Assembly (NCBI RefSeq): GCF_963082495.1
Contig: NZ_CAUJAN010000003.1
Span: 310,001 to 374,000 of the forward strand
Length of the DNA: 64,000 nt
Source of the DNA: Methanobrevibacter sp. V74
GTDB taxonomy: Archaea > Methanobacteriota > Methanobacteria > Methanobacteriales > Methanobacteriaceae
Direction of reading: 5' to 3'
The notes under the pieces were generated by a model. The model saw only the letters and a list, made by a program, of their open reading frames with translations, was not told where the DNA came from and ran no database searches. The first letter of the stretch is position 1; each line of letters starts with the position of its first letter. The translations under genes were made by a program, and so were the position numbers. Below are positions 1 to 9,323 of the stretch, piece after piece.

Positions 1-84
1 AACAAAAATACTTTAAAAGTTGATCCAACTTATGAGAGATTGATTAATTTTTGCGAAAAGAATGACTTATTATTAAAAATTTAG
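1..84 (+). CDS. C-terminal end of an unidentified gene (partial)
   Basis: An open frame enters from the left edge and ends at TAG (82-84). It encodes 27 residues ending CEKNDLLLKI. The mixed, charged composition looks like the tail of a real protein. There is too little to identify it. Confidence 0.45.
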   Translation, partial: NKNTLKVDPTYERLINFCEKNDLLLKI

Positions 85-163
85 GTAAACCTAAACTTTT
101 ATATATAATGAAGAATAATGTATAAACAAGAGATGAAAAGTATTTCGATACTTTAAACTCGAG

Positions 164-237
164 ACTCTTAATTGAGGTTTTGATTTTTCAAAGCCCATAT
201 AACTTTTCAACCTCAATTATAACCCTCAATTAAGAGT
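164..237 (+). promoter_or_regulatory. Inverted repeat in the argG leader with a competing second arm
   Basis: The 14-base arm at 164-177 (ACTCTTAATTGAGG) is perfectly complementary to 224-237. The outer GAG (161-163) can also pair with CTC (239-241) across one bulged base. The core CCTCAATT occurs twice on the right side (211-218 and 224-231), so the left arm could pair with either copy. It lies about 90 bases upstream of argG. Whether it acts as RNA structure, a protein site or neither is not shown by sequence alone. Confidence 0.45.
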
Positions 238-326
238 TCTCTTCTGTCAACTTTTTTTAAAAATTATAAATACTATTAAAAATATATTATGTTATATAAA
301 ACTTATTTTTATTATATGGTGATTAA

Positions 327-1505
327 ATGACTGATAAAGTAGTTTTAGCATTCAGTGGTGGGTTAGACACCTCCGTGTGTGTTAAATTATTAGAAGAAGA
401 ATATGATGTAGAAGTTATTACTGCTTGTGTAGATGTAGGGCAAGGTGAAGAAGAAATGGAAAAAGCAAAAACTATGGCATCAAAAATTGGTGGATTAAAA
501 CACTACAATATCGATGCTAAAGAAGAATTTGCAAACGAATACATCTCACGCGGAATTAAAGCAAATGCAGAATATGAAGGATATCCATTAAGTACTGCTC
601 TTGCAAGACCACTGATTGCTCAAAAAATCATAGAAGTAGCTGAAAAAGAAGGAGCAACTGCAATTGCACATGGATGTACTGGAAAAGGAAACGATCAATT
701 TAGATTTGAAGCAGTTATTCTTGCAATGTCTAACTTAGATATTATTGCACCAATCAGAGAAATGAATTTAACCAGAACGGAAGAAAAAGAATATGCTGAA
801 TCTAAAGGTATTGAACTAAGTTACGATAAAATTTACAGTATTGATGAAAACCTCTGGGGAAGAGCTATTGAAGGAGATGTATTAGAAGATCCTGCAAACG
901 AACCTCCAGAAGATATTTATGAATGGACTGCATCCTGGGAAGATGCCAAAGCAGAACCCGAAAAAGTATCTATTGAATTCGAAGAAGGCATACCTGTTGC
1001 TATAAATGGTGAAATGATGCCATTAATAGACATTATCAGAAAAGCAAATGAAATTGCCGGTGAAAACGGTATCGGTAGAGTAGATACAATTGAAAACAGA
1101 ATGATTGGTCTTAAAAGCAGGGAAATATACGAAACCCCCGGTGCAAAATTATTAATCGCAGCACACCAAGCATTAGAAGAATTAGTTTTAACTACTGACG
1201 AATTAAGATTTGCAGAATACATGTCAACACTTTATGCTGGTTTAGTATACAGAGCTCTCTGGCAAGAACCTTTAAGAGAAGATTTAGACCAAGCAATTGA
1301 TAAAATGCAAGAAAGAGTAAGTGGAGAAGTTGTAATGAAATTGTTTAAAGGTTCAATCCAACCAATCGTTAGAAAATCTCCTTTCAGCTTACACAGCATT
1401 GAACAAATTACCTTTGAAGACAAAGAAACTGACCAAAGAGAAGTCGAAGGCATGATTAAATACCACGGCCTTCAAGCTGTAAATTATCAAAAATTAAACA
1501 GATAG
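327..1505 (+). CDS. argG: Argininosuccinate synthase
   Basis: This 392-residue protein joins citrulline and aspartate with ATP to form argininosuccinate, the penultimate step of arginine synthesis, in the cytoplasm. The N-terminal PP-loop AFSGGLDTS is at residues 8-16. The family motifs [11 protein letters not shown] and [14 protein letters not shown] are present. Length is normal for the family. The start is supported by GGTGAT five to six bases before ATG. It is transcribed alone, with the structured inverted repeat upstream and a hairpin at its stop codon. Confidence 0.97.
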   Translation: MTDKVVLAFSGGLDTSVCVKLLEEEYDVEVITACVDVGQGEEEMEKAKTMASKIGGLKHYNIDAKEEFANEYISRGIKANAEYEGYPLSTALARPLIAQKIIEVAEKEGATAIAHGCTGKGNDQFRFEAVILAMSNLDIIAPIREMNLTRTEEKEYAESKGIELSYDKIYSIDENLWGRAIEGDVLEDPANEPPEDIYEWTASWEDAKAEPEKVSIEFEEGIPVAINGEMMPLIDIIRKANEIAGENGIGRVDTIENRMIGLKSREIYETPGAKLLIAAHQALEELVLTTDELRFAEYMSTLYAGLVYRALWQEPLREDLDQAIDKMQERVSGEVVMKLFKGSIQPIVRKSPFSLHSIEQITFEDKETDQREVEGMIKYHGLQAVNYQKLNR

Positions 1506-1534
1506 CTTTCAAGCTATCCCTTTACTTCTTTTTG
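1501..1534 (+). terminator. Hairpin at the end of argG
   Basis: GATAGCTT/AAGCTATC (1501-1518) forms an 8-bp stem with a 2-base loop overlapping the argG stop. It is followed by a T-rich stretch. It sits between the convergent genes argG and the helicase and could serve both. Confidence 0.5.
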
Positions 1535-3163
1535 TACGGCTTCTGTGAAATATTCATTGAAAAAGCCACGATTATATTCAAATAACTCTTTAAAACTAGA
1601 ATCAATTATATACATTACACACCAATCATCCTCATCACGTATTCCACGACCATAAGCTTGCATTAAAGCCATTACGGTTTGATAGTAAAACCATTTAGGA
1701 TCAATTTCTCTTCTATACTTTACTTGTTCATTTAATTGAGGATAAGGAATTTTATATATTATCTGGAATCTGCACAAATCACCTTTAAAATCAACACCAT
1801 CTTTAATGGAAGCTCCAATCAAAACACTATTGCCTTTAGATAAACTAAATTTCTTTAATACAGCGTTTCTGTTTTCACCCCCAACAAAAACTAACGGATA
1901 ATCTTTTAATTGATTTATAATCCAAAATGCCTGTTCATTACTTGAAGTGTGAATAACACCTTTTTCGTTTTCATGTTTATCAAGCAATTCCTTGACTTTA
2001 TCAATAGCTCGTTTATTCTTCCATTTAGGACCCCTACGTCCATTACCACTCATTCTTCCAACGAAATCTATATAAATTGGTCTTTTTGCCACATCAAATG
2101 GACTTTTTTCATAAATATAATGAGTTTCATCAGGATCAATATTATTCCACTTACAGAACTTGTCTTTGCTTCCCAATGTACCTGTTAAAAATATACGGAT
2201 GTTGCCTAAGCTTAATAGGTTTTGAGTGTCATCTACAACAGAAAATGGTTTGAATTCAGCTGAAATATCCATTTTATTATCCAATATAATATCTTTATCA
2301 GGCAAATCAATAATTAGATCCTTACTAGATAGTCCCAAACTAATTTCAACAAATGTTTTAAGGTCTTGTTCCAGATTTTGCTTTTCAACATAATCAAAAT
2401 CAGAATACTTTGAAGGATTGCTTTCAAACTCATCTAATGAAACTTGAACAGACTTGTTAGCATCTCCCTCAATTTTTTTAATTCTCTTTTTGCATTCCCT
2501 TATTAAATCATTGCAAATTCCAATCCAATACTCTGGATTTCTTTTTAAATCATAGATTGATTTTGTAAAATGCATTACTGGTTCAAAAATATCAATACCA
2601 AATTTTGTGGATATATATTCACGGTTTAGCTCAGATGAAGACAGCATTAACATTTTACGTTCCAAATTATGTGCTTCGTCTAAAATTAGCAATTCACGAG
2701 AATCCAAAATAGGATTTACAACACCCCCATAATATAAAAAATCATAATTAGTAATGACATTTTTAGCTTTCTGGGCCTCTTTAAATGCTATTCTAAACTC
2801 ACAATCACAGCATCTTCTTAAATTGTATTCCGCCTTAATACAAAAGTCACAGCTACCTTTATAATTACATTTATAATTTCCACGACCTTTAATTTCGACC
2901 AATATCTCTTCAAAATCATCCAAATATTGTTCTTGAAGTTGTTTAGTCATTGTTAAAATATATGAATCATCATACATATTGGCTAAGGTTGTAGCTATTG
3001 CAGATTTACCAATGCCTGTTCCCGCTTCGAGAATGATATTTTTAAATCCTTTTTTTATTGCAACGTTAATTTCATTGATGAGTCTGACCTGACTATTTCG
3101 GGGACTGTACTTCGGCAGTGACCAATGAAGCATCCATTCTAGAGTTGAATTATTACTATCCAT
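1514..3163 (-). CDS. XPD/DinG-type superfamily 2 DNA helicase with Fe-S cysteines
   Basis: A 549-residue ATP-dependent helicase-like protein. From the chosen start, Walker A AGTGIGKS is at about 47-54. A cysteine cluster lies at about 99-121 (C-x5-C-x2-C, then CC-x-C), placed as in the Fe-S domain of XPD/DinG helicases. The DEAH box is at about 162-165 and the motif VI-like QAYGRGIRDEDD is near the C-terminus. The open frame extends 25 codons upstream to 3238, but that stretch is hydrophobic and unlike the family, so the ATG at 3163 is preferred. The likely role is repair or unwinding of damaged DNA. It is convergent with argG. Confidence 0.85.
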   Translation of the reverse strand: MDSNNSTLEWMLHWSLPKYSPRNSQVRLINEINVAIKKGFKNIILEAGTGIGKSAIATTLANMYDDSYILTMTKQLQEQYLDDFEEILVEIKGRGNYKCNYKGSCDFCIKAEYNLRRCCDCEFRIAFKEAQKAKNVITNYDFLYYGGVVNPILDSRELLILDEAHNLERKMLMLSSSELNREYISTKFGIDIFEPVMHFTKSIYDLKRNPEYWIGICNDLIRECKKRIKKIEGDANKSVQVSLDEFESNPSKYSDFDYVEKQNLEQDLKTFVEISLGLSSKDLIIDLPDKDIILDNKMDISAEFKPFSVVDDTQNLLSLGNIRIFLTGTLGSKDKFCKWNNIDPDETHYIYEKSPFDVAKRPIYIDFVGRMSGNGRRGPKWKNKRAIDKVKELLDKHENEKGVIHTSSNEQAFWIINQLKDYPLVFVGGENRNAVLKKFSLSKGNSVLIGASIKDGVDFKGDLCRFQIIYKIPYPQLNEQVKYRREIDPKWFYYQTVMALMQAYGRGIRDEDDWCVMYIIDSSFKELFEYNRGFFNEYFTEAVQKEVKG

Positions 3164-3280
3164 AAAATTCCCAATCATTACCAACAAGTTGTTAATAATC
3201 ATTCTATAAAATATAATACTTAAATGTTTATTCATCAACTGATGAAAAATTAATTATTTATTAACAATATAAATAAAAAC

Positions 3281-3916
3281 ATGTCTAAAATTAACCAATT
3301 ACAAGAAATTATCAATAATTCAGACAATATTGTGTTTTTTAGAGGCACCAGTGTTTCAACAGAAAGTGGAATACCTGATTTTAGGTCTGAAAGCGGAATT
3401 TATAAAAGTTTAGAAAAATATGGAGACCTTTCGGAAAATATAATCTCCCATAGCTACTATCTAGACCATACCGAGGAATTTTTCGAATATTATAAAGACA
3501 CACTTGTTTTTAAGAATGCCCATCCCAATCCGGCTCATTTAAAATTAGCAGAGATGGAAAAGGCAGGCAAATTAAAAGCAGTTATCACTAAAAATATCGA
3601 TGGACTTCATCAAAAGGCAGGCAGTGAGGAAGTTTTAGAGCTTCATGGAAGTGTTCATAGGAACTACTGTCAAATTTGCAACAGACAATATGGATTAGAT
3701 CATGTTTTAGAAAGTGAAAGGATACCAAGGTGTGAATGCGGAGGTATTGTTAAGCCTGATGTTGTTTTATATGGAGAACCTTTAAAAAATGCTGTTTTAA
3801 ATTTTTCAGTTGACCTCATATCTCAAGCCGATACTTTAATTATTGGCGGCACTTCTCTTGTTGTTTATCCTGCCGCCGGATTAATAAATTACTTCAACGG
3901 TGAAAATTTGGTTTTA
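3281..3916 (+). pseudogene. Sir2-family NAD-dependent deacylase, 5' part, split by an insertion element
   Basis: The first 212 codons of a Sir2 homologue. Visible are SGIPDFR, NIDGLHQKAG, the catalytic-His motif ELHGSV, a CxxC...CxC zinc site, KPDVVLYGE and GGTSLVVYPAAGL. The frame runs into TAG, which is the first triplet of the inserted element. The missing 29 residues continue in frame at 5295-5384, giving 241 residues when joined, the usual Sir2 length. The N-terminal GAGxS motif reads GTSVS and TQN reads TKN, so the NAD pocket is altered. A truncated product could still be made, but it would lack the last Rossmann-fold segment. Confidence 0.92.
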
Positions 3917-5292
3917 TAGTTACTAACCAAACTTTTATTATAGATGTCGGATAAATTATAAAATATGTCTGGAAAATCTAAAATTAATGTTTTTAACAAA
4001 ATGACAAAAATCGCTTTGGATGAAGAAATCAGCAATTGTGTGGCTTACCATAGGTATTATCAAAGGCTAATTGCAGTCAAAATAGTTAGTGAAGGAAATA
4101 CCATAACTAATGCCGCAAATATATTGGGAAAATCCTATCAAACAGTTCACAGATGGATTAAAACATGTGAATCTGATAGGATTAGAAGGTTTAAAACCAT
4201 CTTTTGGTGGTGGAAGACCATCAAAATTAACTTATGATCAACTAATTGAATTAGATAAACTCATTGAAAAAACACCCAATATGTCAATGAAAGACGTACA
4301 TAAACTTGTTAATGAAAAATTCAATGTAAATTATAGTTTAAAGCAAATAGGAAAAATTATAAAGAAATTAGGATACAATTATAGCAAAGCATATCCTAAA
4401 TTTTCAAAATCCCCAAAAGATGCTGAAGAACAGTTAAAAAAAACTTAGAAGAATATAATGTAACAACAAATGATATTATAATCTTATTTGATGAAGCATC
4501 ATTCCAAAATGAACCCTATACTCAAAAATCACTATATAAACAAGGAACAAAACACACACAAACTGTAAATCCATACAAATTCAAAATCAACGCCACAGGA
4601 TCACTAACAATAAATGGAAATTCAACCATCACAATCACAAATTCATCAACAGCACCAGAAATTGCAATAGCACTTTTAAAATTAAGAGTAGCAAATACTA
4701 ACAATGAAAAATACAGTAAAAATATTAAACAAAATAATATCCGATGTTAATCTAACTGATAAAGACATAAACAAATTATTAATGAAAAATAACAAAAATA
4801 ATGAAATTTTTACAGCAAAAATTTTAAAAACATTAGAAAAAATATAAAGACAATACCACATCCACAATCACTAGAATCATTGGAAAAACACTGCAATAGA
4901 GAATCCCTCAATAATGTGAAAAAAAGAAGAGAAATAAGAAGAAAAATAACATTAAACCTATTACAAAAAGAAGACATAATAACAAAAATGCAAACCGAAC
5001 AAAGAATATGTTTAATTCTAGATAATTACAATGTCCACAAATCCGTATTTATCAAAAAAAATAGCATTATATCTTAATATTGAACTAATATACCTTCCAC
5101 CATACTCTCCTCACCTAAATCCAATCGAACAAATATGGAGACAAATGAAAAAAGAAATAAAACATTATTACCTTAAATCAAAAGAATTTCTACAAGAATT
5201 AACTATAAAAACATATAATGAATCGATTTCTGGAACAAAAGTTCATGACAAATGGCTCGAAACATTTATACCAAAAGTTTAGTAATTAACTA
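3917..5292 (+). mobile_element. IS630-type insertion element (decayed), inserted in sir2
   Basis: The 1,376-bp element is bounded by imperfect inverted repeats. The left end is TAGTTACTAACCAAACTTTT. The right end, read inward, is TAGTTAATTACTAAACTTTT. It is flanked by TA on both sides (3915-3916 and 5293-5294), the target duplication typical of IS630/Tc1-mariner elements. Removing element and one TA restores the sir2 frame exactly. The internal transposase is broken by several frameshifts, so the copy is not autonomous. Confidence 0.93.
3965..5282 (+). pseudogene. IS630-family transposase, frameshifted remnant
   Basis: Pieces in different frames together make an IS630 transposase. 3965 to about 4200 encodes a helix-turn-helix region (AANILGKSYQTVHRWIK). 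About 4180-4440 continues one frame over (GGGRPSKLTYDQL). About 4440-4750 holds the first catalytic Asp (ILFDEASFQ). 4880-5077 holds the second (LILDNYNVHKS). 5031-5282 holds the Glu-containing LPPYSPHLNPIEQIW. One shift lies in an A8 run near 4437. Four or more shifts are needed, so programmed frameshifting is unlikely. Confidence 0.88.
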
Positions 5293-5294
5293 TA

Positions 5295-5384
5295 ATTAAC
5301 AAAAGCAAAACACCTTATGACAACATTGCCAGTTTAGTCATTAACGATGCCATTGGTGATGTTTTCTCCCAAATCAAAATCTAA
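5295..5384 (+). pseudogene. Sir2-family deacylase, 3' part (last 29 codons)
   Basis: Immediately after the second TA the frame reads INKSKTPYDNIASLV... and ends FSQIKI at TAA (5382-5384). This is the expected Sir2 C-terminus: the INK..T segment usually contacts the adenine ribose of NAD. Splicing TTA (3914-3916) to ATT (5295) gives an uninterrupted 241-codon gene. The tail overlaps the 3' end of the convergent sfsA by about 51 bp. Confidence 0.9.
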
Positions 5385-6047
5385 AGATTCAGGAACTAAT
5401 TCTATTCCTTCTAGTTGATTATTGCATCTGTAGACTAGTATTTCAACACCGGCATCGTATGCATCATTTAAAGTTTGTGAAAATTTAGGATCATTTTCCC
5501 AGTTGGGTCTGAAGAACTTTCCAATCGGATGCTGTATTAAGAAAAACACGCAACATCTATTTCCCTCTTTTTTAAGTTTTATCAATTCTTTTAGATGTTT
5601 TGCACCGCGTTCGGTTGGTGCATCAGGAAATCTTGCTTCACCATCAACGATTAATGTAACTCCCTTTACTTCAACATAACATTCCTCATCTTCACGGGAC
5701 AAGTATATATCTATTCTGGAGTTATCGGCTGTTTTTTCTCTTACATGGTAATCATAACCCTCAAGCTCTTTTATTTTACCATTTATGATTGCATCATATA
5801 CAATACTGTTAGCTTGTTGAGAGTAAAGTGATACTAACACTCCCTTGTTTTCAACAAAATGCAGTGAAAATTTAGTTTTTCGATTTGGATTGTCTGATGG
5901 TTTAAGCCAAACGACTGCATCCTCAACCAATAACTCTTTACATCTTCCAGTATTTGGTACGTGAGCTATCTCTTTATTACCATCAATTTCTACTTCAGCA
6001 ATAAAGCGATTAGGTCTTGCTTTAAAAATTCCCCTAACATAATCCAT
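5334..6047 (-). CDS. sfsA: SfsA family DNA/RNA nuclease-like protein
   Basis: A 237-residue SfsA (sugar fermentation stimulation) homologue of normal length. It has the N-terminal RPNRFIAEVEI and AHVPNTGRCKELL motifs (OB-like half) and the C-terminal nuclease-fold half with YVEVKGVTL and FPDAPTERGAKHL. The family is reported to bind or cut nucleic acid; the physiological role is unclear. It overlaps the 3' end of nnr by 14 bp, so the two are probably cotranscribed. Confidence 0.9.
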   Translation of the reverse strand: MDYVRGIFKARPNRFIAEVEIDGNKEIAHVPNTGRCKELLVEDAVVWLKPSDNPNRKTKFSLHFVENKGVLVSLYSQQANSIVYDAIINGKIKELEGYDYHVREKTADNSRIDIYLSREDEECYVEVKGVTLIVDGEARFPDAPTERGAKHLKELIKLKKEGNRCCVFFLIQHPIGKFFRPNWENDPKFSQTLNDAYDAGVEILVYRCNNQLEGIELVPESLDFDLGENITNGIVND

Positions 6048-7575
6048 CTTTAATCACATTACCAATGTATGATACCAAATCAGTTGCTGAAAAGCCGTTT
6101 CCTTTATCATCATACGCCCTATCACCTGAAACACCATTTATGAAAACTCCTAAAGCAGCAGAGTCAAATGAATTTAGGCCTTGTGCAAGCAAACTGGCAC
6201 ATATTCCAGCTAATGCATCCCCAGTTCCACCAACAGTCATTCCGGCATTGCCAGATTTATTAATTCTAAAACTAGTGCCTGACAATATTAAATCATATTT
6301 GCCTTTAACTAGAACAGTCCCTTTAATTTGACCAGTGATTTTTTGAAATTCAGATATGTTTTCATCGACCTTTTTAAAGTCATATGAGTTAATGTCCAAC
6401 TTTAAATCATCACTAACATTGAAAAATGATTTAAACTCAAAGATATGAGGAGTCAATATAATATCTTCACGATTTTTGATTAATGATAAATTAACTTGTT
6501 TTAAGCTATCTGCATCCAATATAATTGGTTTTTTAATTTTTGTAGCTAAAACATTGAATAAATTTGAAGTTTCATCATCAATTCCAGCGCCAGGACCCAT
6601 TAAAACAGCATCAACATCACCAACAATTGACAATATCTCATCAGCATGACTTAATGATAGTTTATCCCCCTCAAGTGATTTTACAATTAAATCAGGAGAG
6701 GTTGCCTTGATAGCTTCAGCTGATTTTTCAGGTGTTGCAACATAGACCAAATCAGCACCGGCGCCAATAGCTGCCATACCTGCAATCGCAGGCGCACCAG
6801 AGTAATCATTACTTCCACCAATGATTAACAAACGTCCATTGTTTCCTTTATGAGATGATGAATCTCTATTTTTAAGTCTTAAAAAATCCCCATAACTTAC
6901 AAAGTATTCGGCTTCAAACGGTATTCCAATATCGGCAGTTACAAGACCTCCAACACATTTTTCATCAGCATGCCTTACACCATCCTTGATTTTATGAAAA
7001 CTAATTGTATAATCAGGAATCACGGCCAAATCACTTACCTCACCGTTTAATGGGTCCATTCCAGAAGGCACGTCAACACTAATTTTAATTCCATTTGACT
7101 TATTAATAACTTCAATGGCTCTTTTAATATTAGTCTGAAGTTTTCCTTTAATTCCAGTTCCTAAAAGTCCATCAACAATAATATATTCCCCTTTAGAGTT
7201 TTTATTAACCTCAGTATTATCAATATCTTCAAGAGTTTTTAAATTATAAATTGTTAAGTGTGATAGACGAGGATGCATGTTTTGCAAAATATCAAAGTTT
7301 ATTTTAGCTTCAGCTGAACGTATATTATCCTTTAGCATGTAAATATCCACATCATAACCTCTGTTCAACAAATATCTTGCAGCTACAAAACCATCTCCAC
7401 CATTTCCACCAGAGCCTGTAAAAATTATTATTTTAACAGGTTTTGAAAATGTATAAACTGCAATTTTGCCTATTTCTTCAGCTAAAGACTTTCCAGCCGA
7501 TTCCATCAAACATAATCGAGACAATCCCAAATATTCGCAATTAAAATCTGTAACCATCATATCAATAGGACGCAT
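6034..7575 (-). CDS. nnr: Bifunctional NAD(P)H-hydrate repair enzyme (epimerase/dehydratase)
   Basis: A fused YjeF-type protein that repairs hydrated NADH and NADPH. The N-terminal YjeF_N epimerase domain (about 1-210) has GSGGNGGDGFVAARYL. The C-terminal ribokinase-like dehydratase (about 220-505) has GRLLIIGGS, MGPGAG and AGMTVGGTGDALAGI, which binds the nucleotide. The frame could begin at GTG 7587, but ATG 7575 (MRPIDMMVTD) matches the usual beginning and gives 513 residues. It overlaps sfsA downstream. Confidence 0.93.
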   Translation of the reverse strand: MRPIDMMVTDFNCEYLGLSRLCLMESAGKSLAEEIGKIAVYTFSKPVKIIIFTGSGGNGGDGFVAARYLLNRGYDVDIYMLKDNIRSAEAKINFDILQNMHPRLSHLTIYNLKTLEDIDNTEVNKNSKGEYIIVDGLLGTGIKGKLQTNIKRAIEVINKSNGIKISVDVPSGMDPLNGEVSDLAVIPDYTISFHKIKDGVRHADEKCVGGLVTADIGIPFEAEYFVSYGDFLRLKNRDSSSHKGNNGRLLIIGGSNDYSGAPAIAGMAAIGAGADLVYVATPEKSAEAIKATSPDLIVKSLEGDKLSLSHADEILSIVGDVDAVLMGPGAGIDDETSNLFNVLATKIKKPIILDADSLKQVNLSLIKNREDIILTPHIFEFKSFFNVSDDLKLDINSYDFKKVDENISEFQKITGQIKGTVLVKGKYDLILSGTSFRINKSGNAGMTVGGTGDALAGICASLLAQGLNSFDSAALGVFINGVSGDRAYDDKGNGFSATDLVSYIGNVIKDGLC

Positions 7576-7625
7576 AATATCCCACACTTTTAATATCTAC
7601 AACAATACTTGTATTGTATTTACTA

Positions 7626-7823
7626 TTAATTAAATTTTTTCAAATCCAAAACTTTACGAAAATTGATTAAATTCCTAGCAATAGCTTTATCACTAAATTT
7701 ATATGAAAAATATAATAAACAAACATTGTTTAAATTGTTCACAAAACGGACAAACTTATTCCTATTAGTTACTCCCATAAGATGACATAATTTTTCACAT
7801 ACTCCCATTAGCTCACTACACAA
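7626..7823 (-). CDS. Possible small protein or gene remnant
   Basis: A 65-codon frame in the 300-bp gap between nnr and the AAA ATPase. It is rich in Asn, Lys and Leu and has no motif I recognise. The segment CEKLCHLMGVTNRNKFVRFV looks protein-like, but there is no convincing ribosome-binding site. It may be a decayed fragment or chance. Confidence 0.2.
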   Translation of the reverse strand: MCSELMGVCEKLCHLMGVTNRNKFVRFVNNLNNVCLLYFSYKFSDKAIARNLINFRKVLDLKKFN

Positions 7824-7886
7824 GACAATACGTACAGAAAAAAATAAAGGTTGCTATTGTCTCATTATTATAAAAAGAACAATGCA

Positions 7887-9050
7887 TTAATAGTTGATTA
7901 AACCAGTATCTTGATTTATCCCTAGATTTTGTAGGTATGATTTGAAAAGATTGTTTTTTAATTTATATTTGCCTCTTGCTGGTTTGATTATCATGTTTTT
8001 CTTAATTAAATTTTTTAATAATGCTGAGGGTTCTGAGTTTAAATTAGCATTATATTTTATATAAGAATAGGATAAAACTGTTTCATCACTTTCAGCCATC
8101 AAGCATAGTATTTTTCTTTCTTCCATAGTGGATTTGCTAAATAATACTTTAAATTCTCGTTGAGCTAAAATATTTAAGGAATGTATAGATGCCTTTTTAA
8201 ATTCAGCCATTGTTACTTTATTCCCCTCATTGATTTCGTCAAAACAGTTGTAAGCTAAAATTTGCATATAATATGGAATTCCATTAGATAATTCGTATAT
8301 TTCTTTTAAAACATCTTCTTCAAAGCTTACATTTTGTTTTTTAATTGGAATATTGATTGCTTCACATACTTCGTCGTATGATAATGGTCCTATTAGATAA
8401 GGTTCGAATATTCGTACTGCAGAGTCGAGTTTATCTTGTATTCTGTAGAAAATATCCTCTGAACCTGTAGCTACAAACATTATATTTTTTCCTTTTAAAT
8501 TTAATTCTACAAGAGCATTTTGTAAAATGCTTAGTATCTTCATTGTTTCTTCATTGCTCATTATCCTTTGAAGATCATCGAACAATAAGATTAAAACCGG
8601 ATTGTCAGAGTCTAACTCATCATAAATTACATTTAATATTTTTTCAAATGCAATGGCTGGGCTGGTTTTAGGTATTTCACGTGATAGAGATATGCCTCCA
8701 ATCAAGGGTATATTGATACCTAATGAATTTATTTTCTCCCAGAAATGACTGATATTGATATCTAAAGTGTCGGAACATTTTTCTATTATTAATGTATAGA
8801 TATCTTCAAAATTTCCTTCTATTAATGGAATTCTAACTGAGTATACATCATCAAAATTAGTTAATTCTTCTTGAAACTTTAATAATAATGATGTTTTTCC
8901 AATCCCTTTTGAGCCATATAATATTAAATGACCAGGAACCCCCTGTTTGGTTGATTGATATATTTTTTTAAGTTCATTTAGTTCTTCTTCACGACCAGTG
9001 AAATAAGATGGAAGAATTCCTGTTCGTTTTCTAAAAGGATTATGTTTCAT
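7887..9050 (-). CDS. Archaeal AAA-family ATPase with C-terminal winged helix
   Basis: A 387-residue P-loop ATPase. It begins NPFRKRTGILPSYFTGREEEL, typical of the archaeal ATPase (Cdc6/STAND-like) group. Walker A is GSKGIGKTSLL (about 46-56) and Walker B LILLFDDLQ (about 155-163), followed by a sensor-like MFVATGSED. The last 90 residues look like a winged-helix DNA-binding domain (LSYSYIKYNANLNSEPSALLKNLIKKNMI). Translation starts at ATG 9050 behind GAGGTTATAACC. The upstream region holds paired repeats that could be its own operators. The cellular role is unknown. Confidence 0.8.
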   Translation of the reverse strand: MKHNPFRKRTGILPSYFTGREEELNELKKIYQSTKQGVPGHLILYGSKGIGKTSLLLKFQEELTNFDDVYSVRIPLIEGNFEDIYTLIIEKCSDTLDINISHFWEKINSLGINIPLIGGISLSREIPKTSPAIAFEKILNVIYDELDSDNPVLILLFDDLQRIMSNEETMKILSILQNALVELNLKGKNIMFVATGSEDIFYRIQDKLDSAVRIFEPYLIGPLSYDEVCEAINIPIKKQNVSFEEDVLKEIYELSNGIPYYMQILAYNCFDEINEGNKVTMAEFKKASIHSLNILAQREFKVLFSKSTMEERKILCLMAESDETVLSYSYIKYNANLNSEPSALLKNLIKKNMIIKPARGKYKLKNNLFKSYLQNLGINQDTGLINY

Positions 9051-9073
9051 GGTTATAACCTCTATTAATAATT

Positions 9074-9210
9074 TTCATGATAAACATGAAAAAAATTTAT
9101 GATACTTATGTTTCTTATGTTTTTTAGAATATTTAAAAATTTTCATTAGAAAACATGAATTTCATAACTAACATAAAAGAAATTTATGATACTTATGTTT
9201 CTTATGTTTT
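9074..9210. repeat. Paired 31-bp direct repeats plus small palindromes between ATPase and channel genes
   Basis: The 31-bp sequence beginning AAATTTATGATACTTATG occurs at 9093-9123 and again at 9180-9210, exactly 87 bp apart. Before each copy is a palindrome: TTCATG-N5-CATGAA at 9074-9090, and ATGAATTTCAT near 9155-9165. The arrangement suggests operators for a DNA-binding protein, perhaps the adjacent ATPase with its winged helix. Confidence 0.6.
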
Positions 9211-9212
9211 CA

Positions 9213-9235
9213 GACTCTTTCAAAAACTTTGTTGA
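9213..9235 (-). repeat. Solo MITE-end-like sequence
   Basis: This 23-bp stretch (GACTCTTTCAAAAACTTTGT...) matches the terminal repeat of the MITE at 55966-56139 at about 19 of 23 positions. No matching second end is visible nearby, so it is a relic or a chance match. Confidence 0.35.
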
Positions 9236-9323
9236 TTTGAACTATCCATTGCCAAAACACATTATAGTTTAAAATATAGTAGAGTATATAAGTATAATTA
9301 TCTTAAGTTTTAGGAAAAATCAT

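Noticed and set aside
4437-4448. A8 run in the IS630 transposase as a programmed frameshift site
   Set aside because: Several other frameshifts follow in the same gene, so a functional shift at this site would not restore the protein.
9300-9323. CRISPR-like array upstream of the channel gene
   Set aside because: Only two repeat copies in this region, with no regular spacers and no cas genes in the window.
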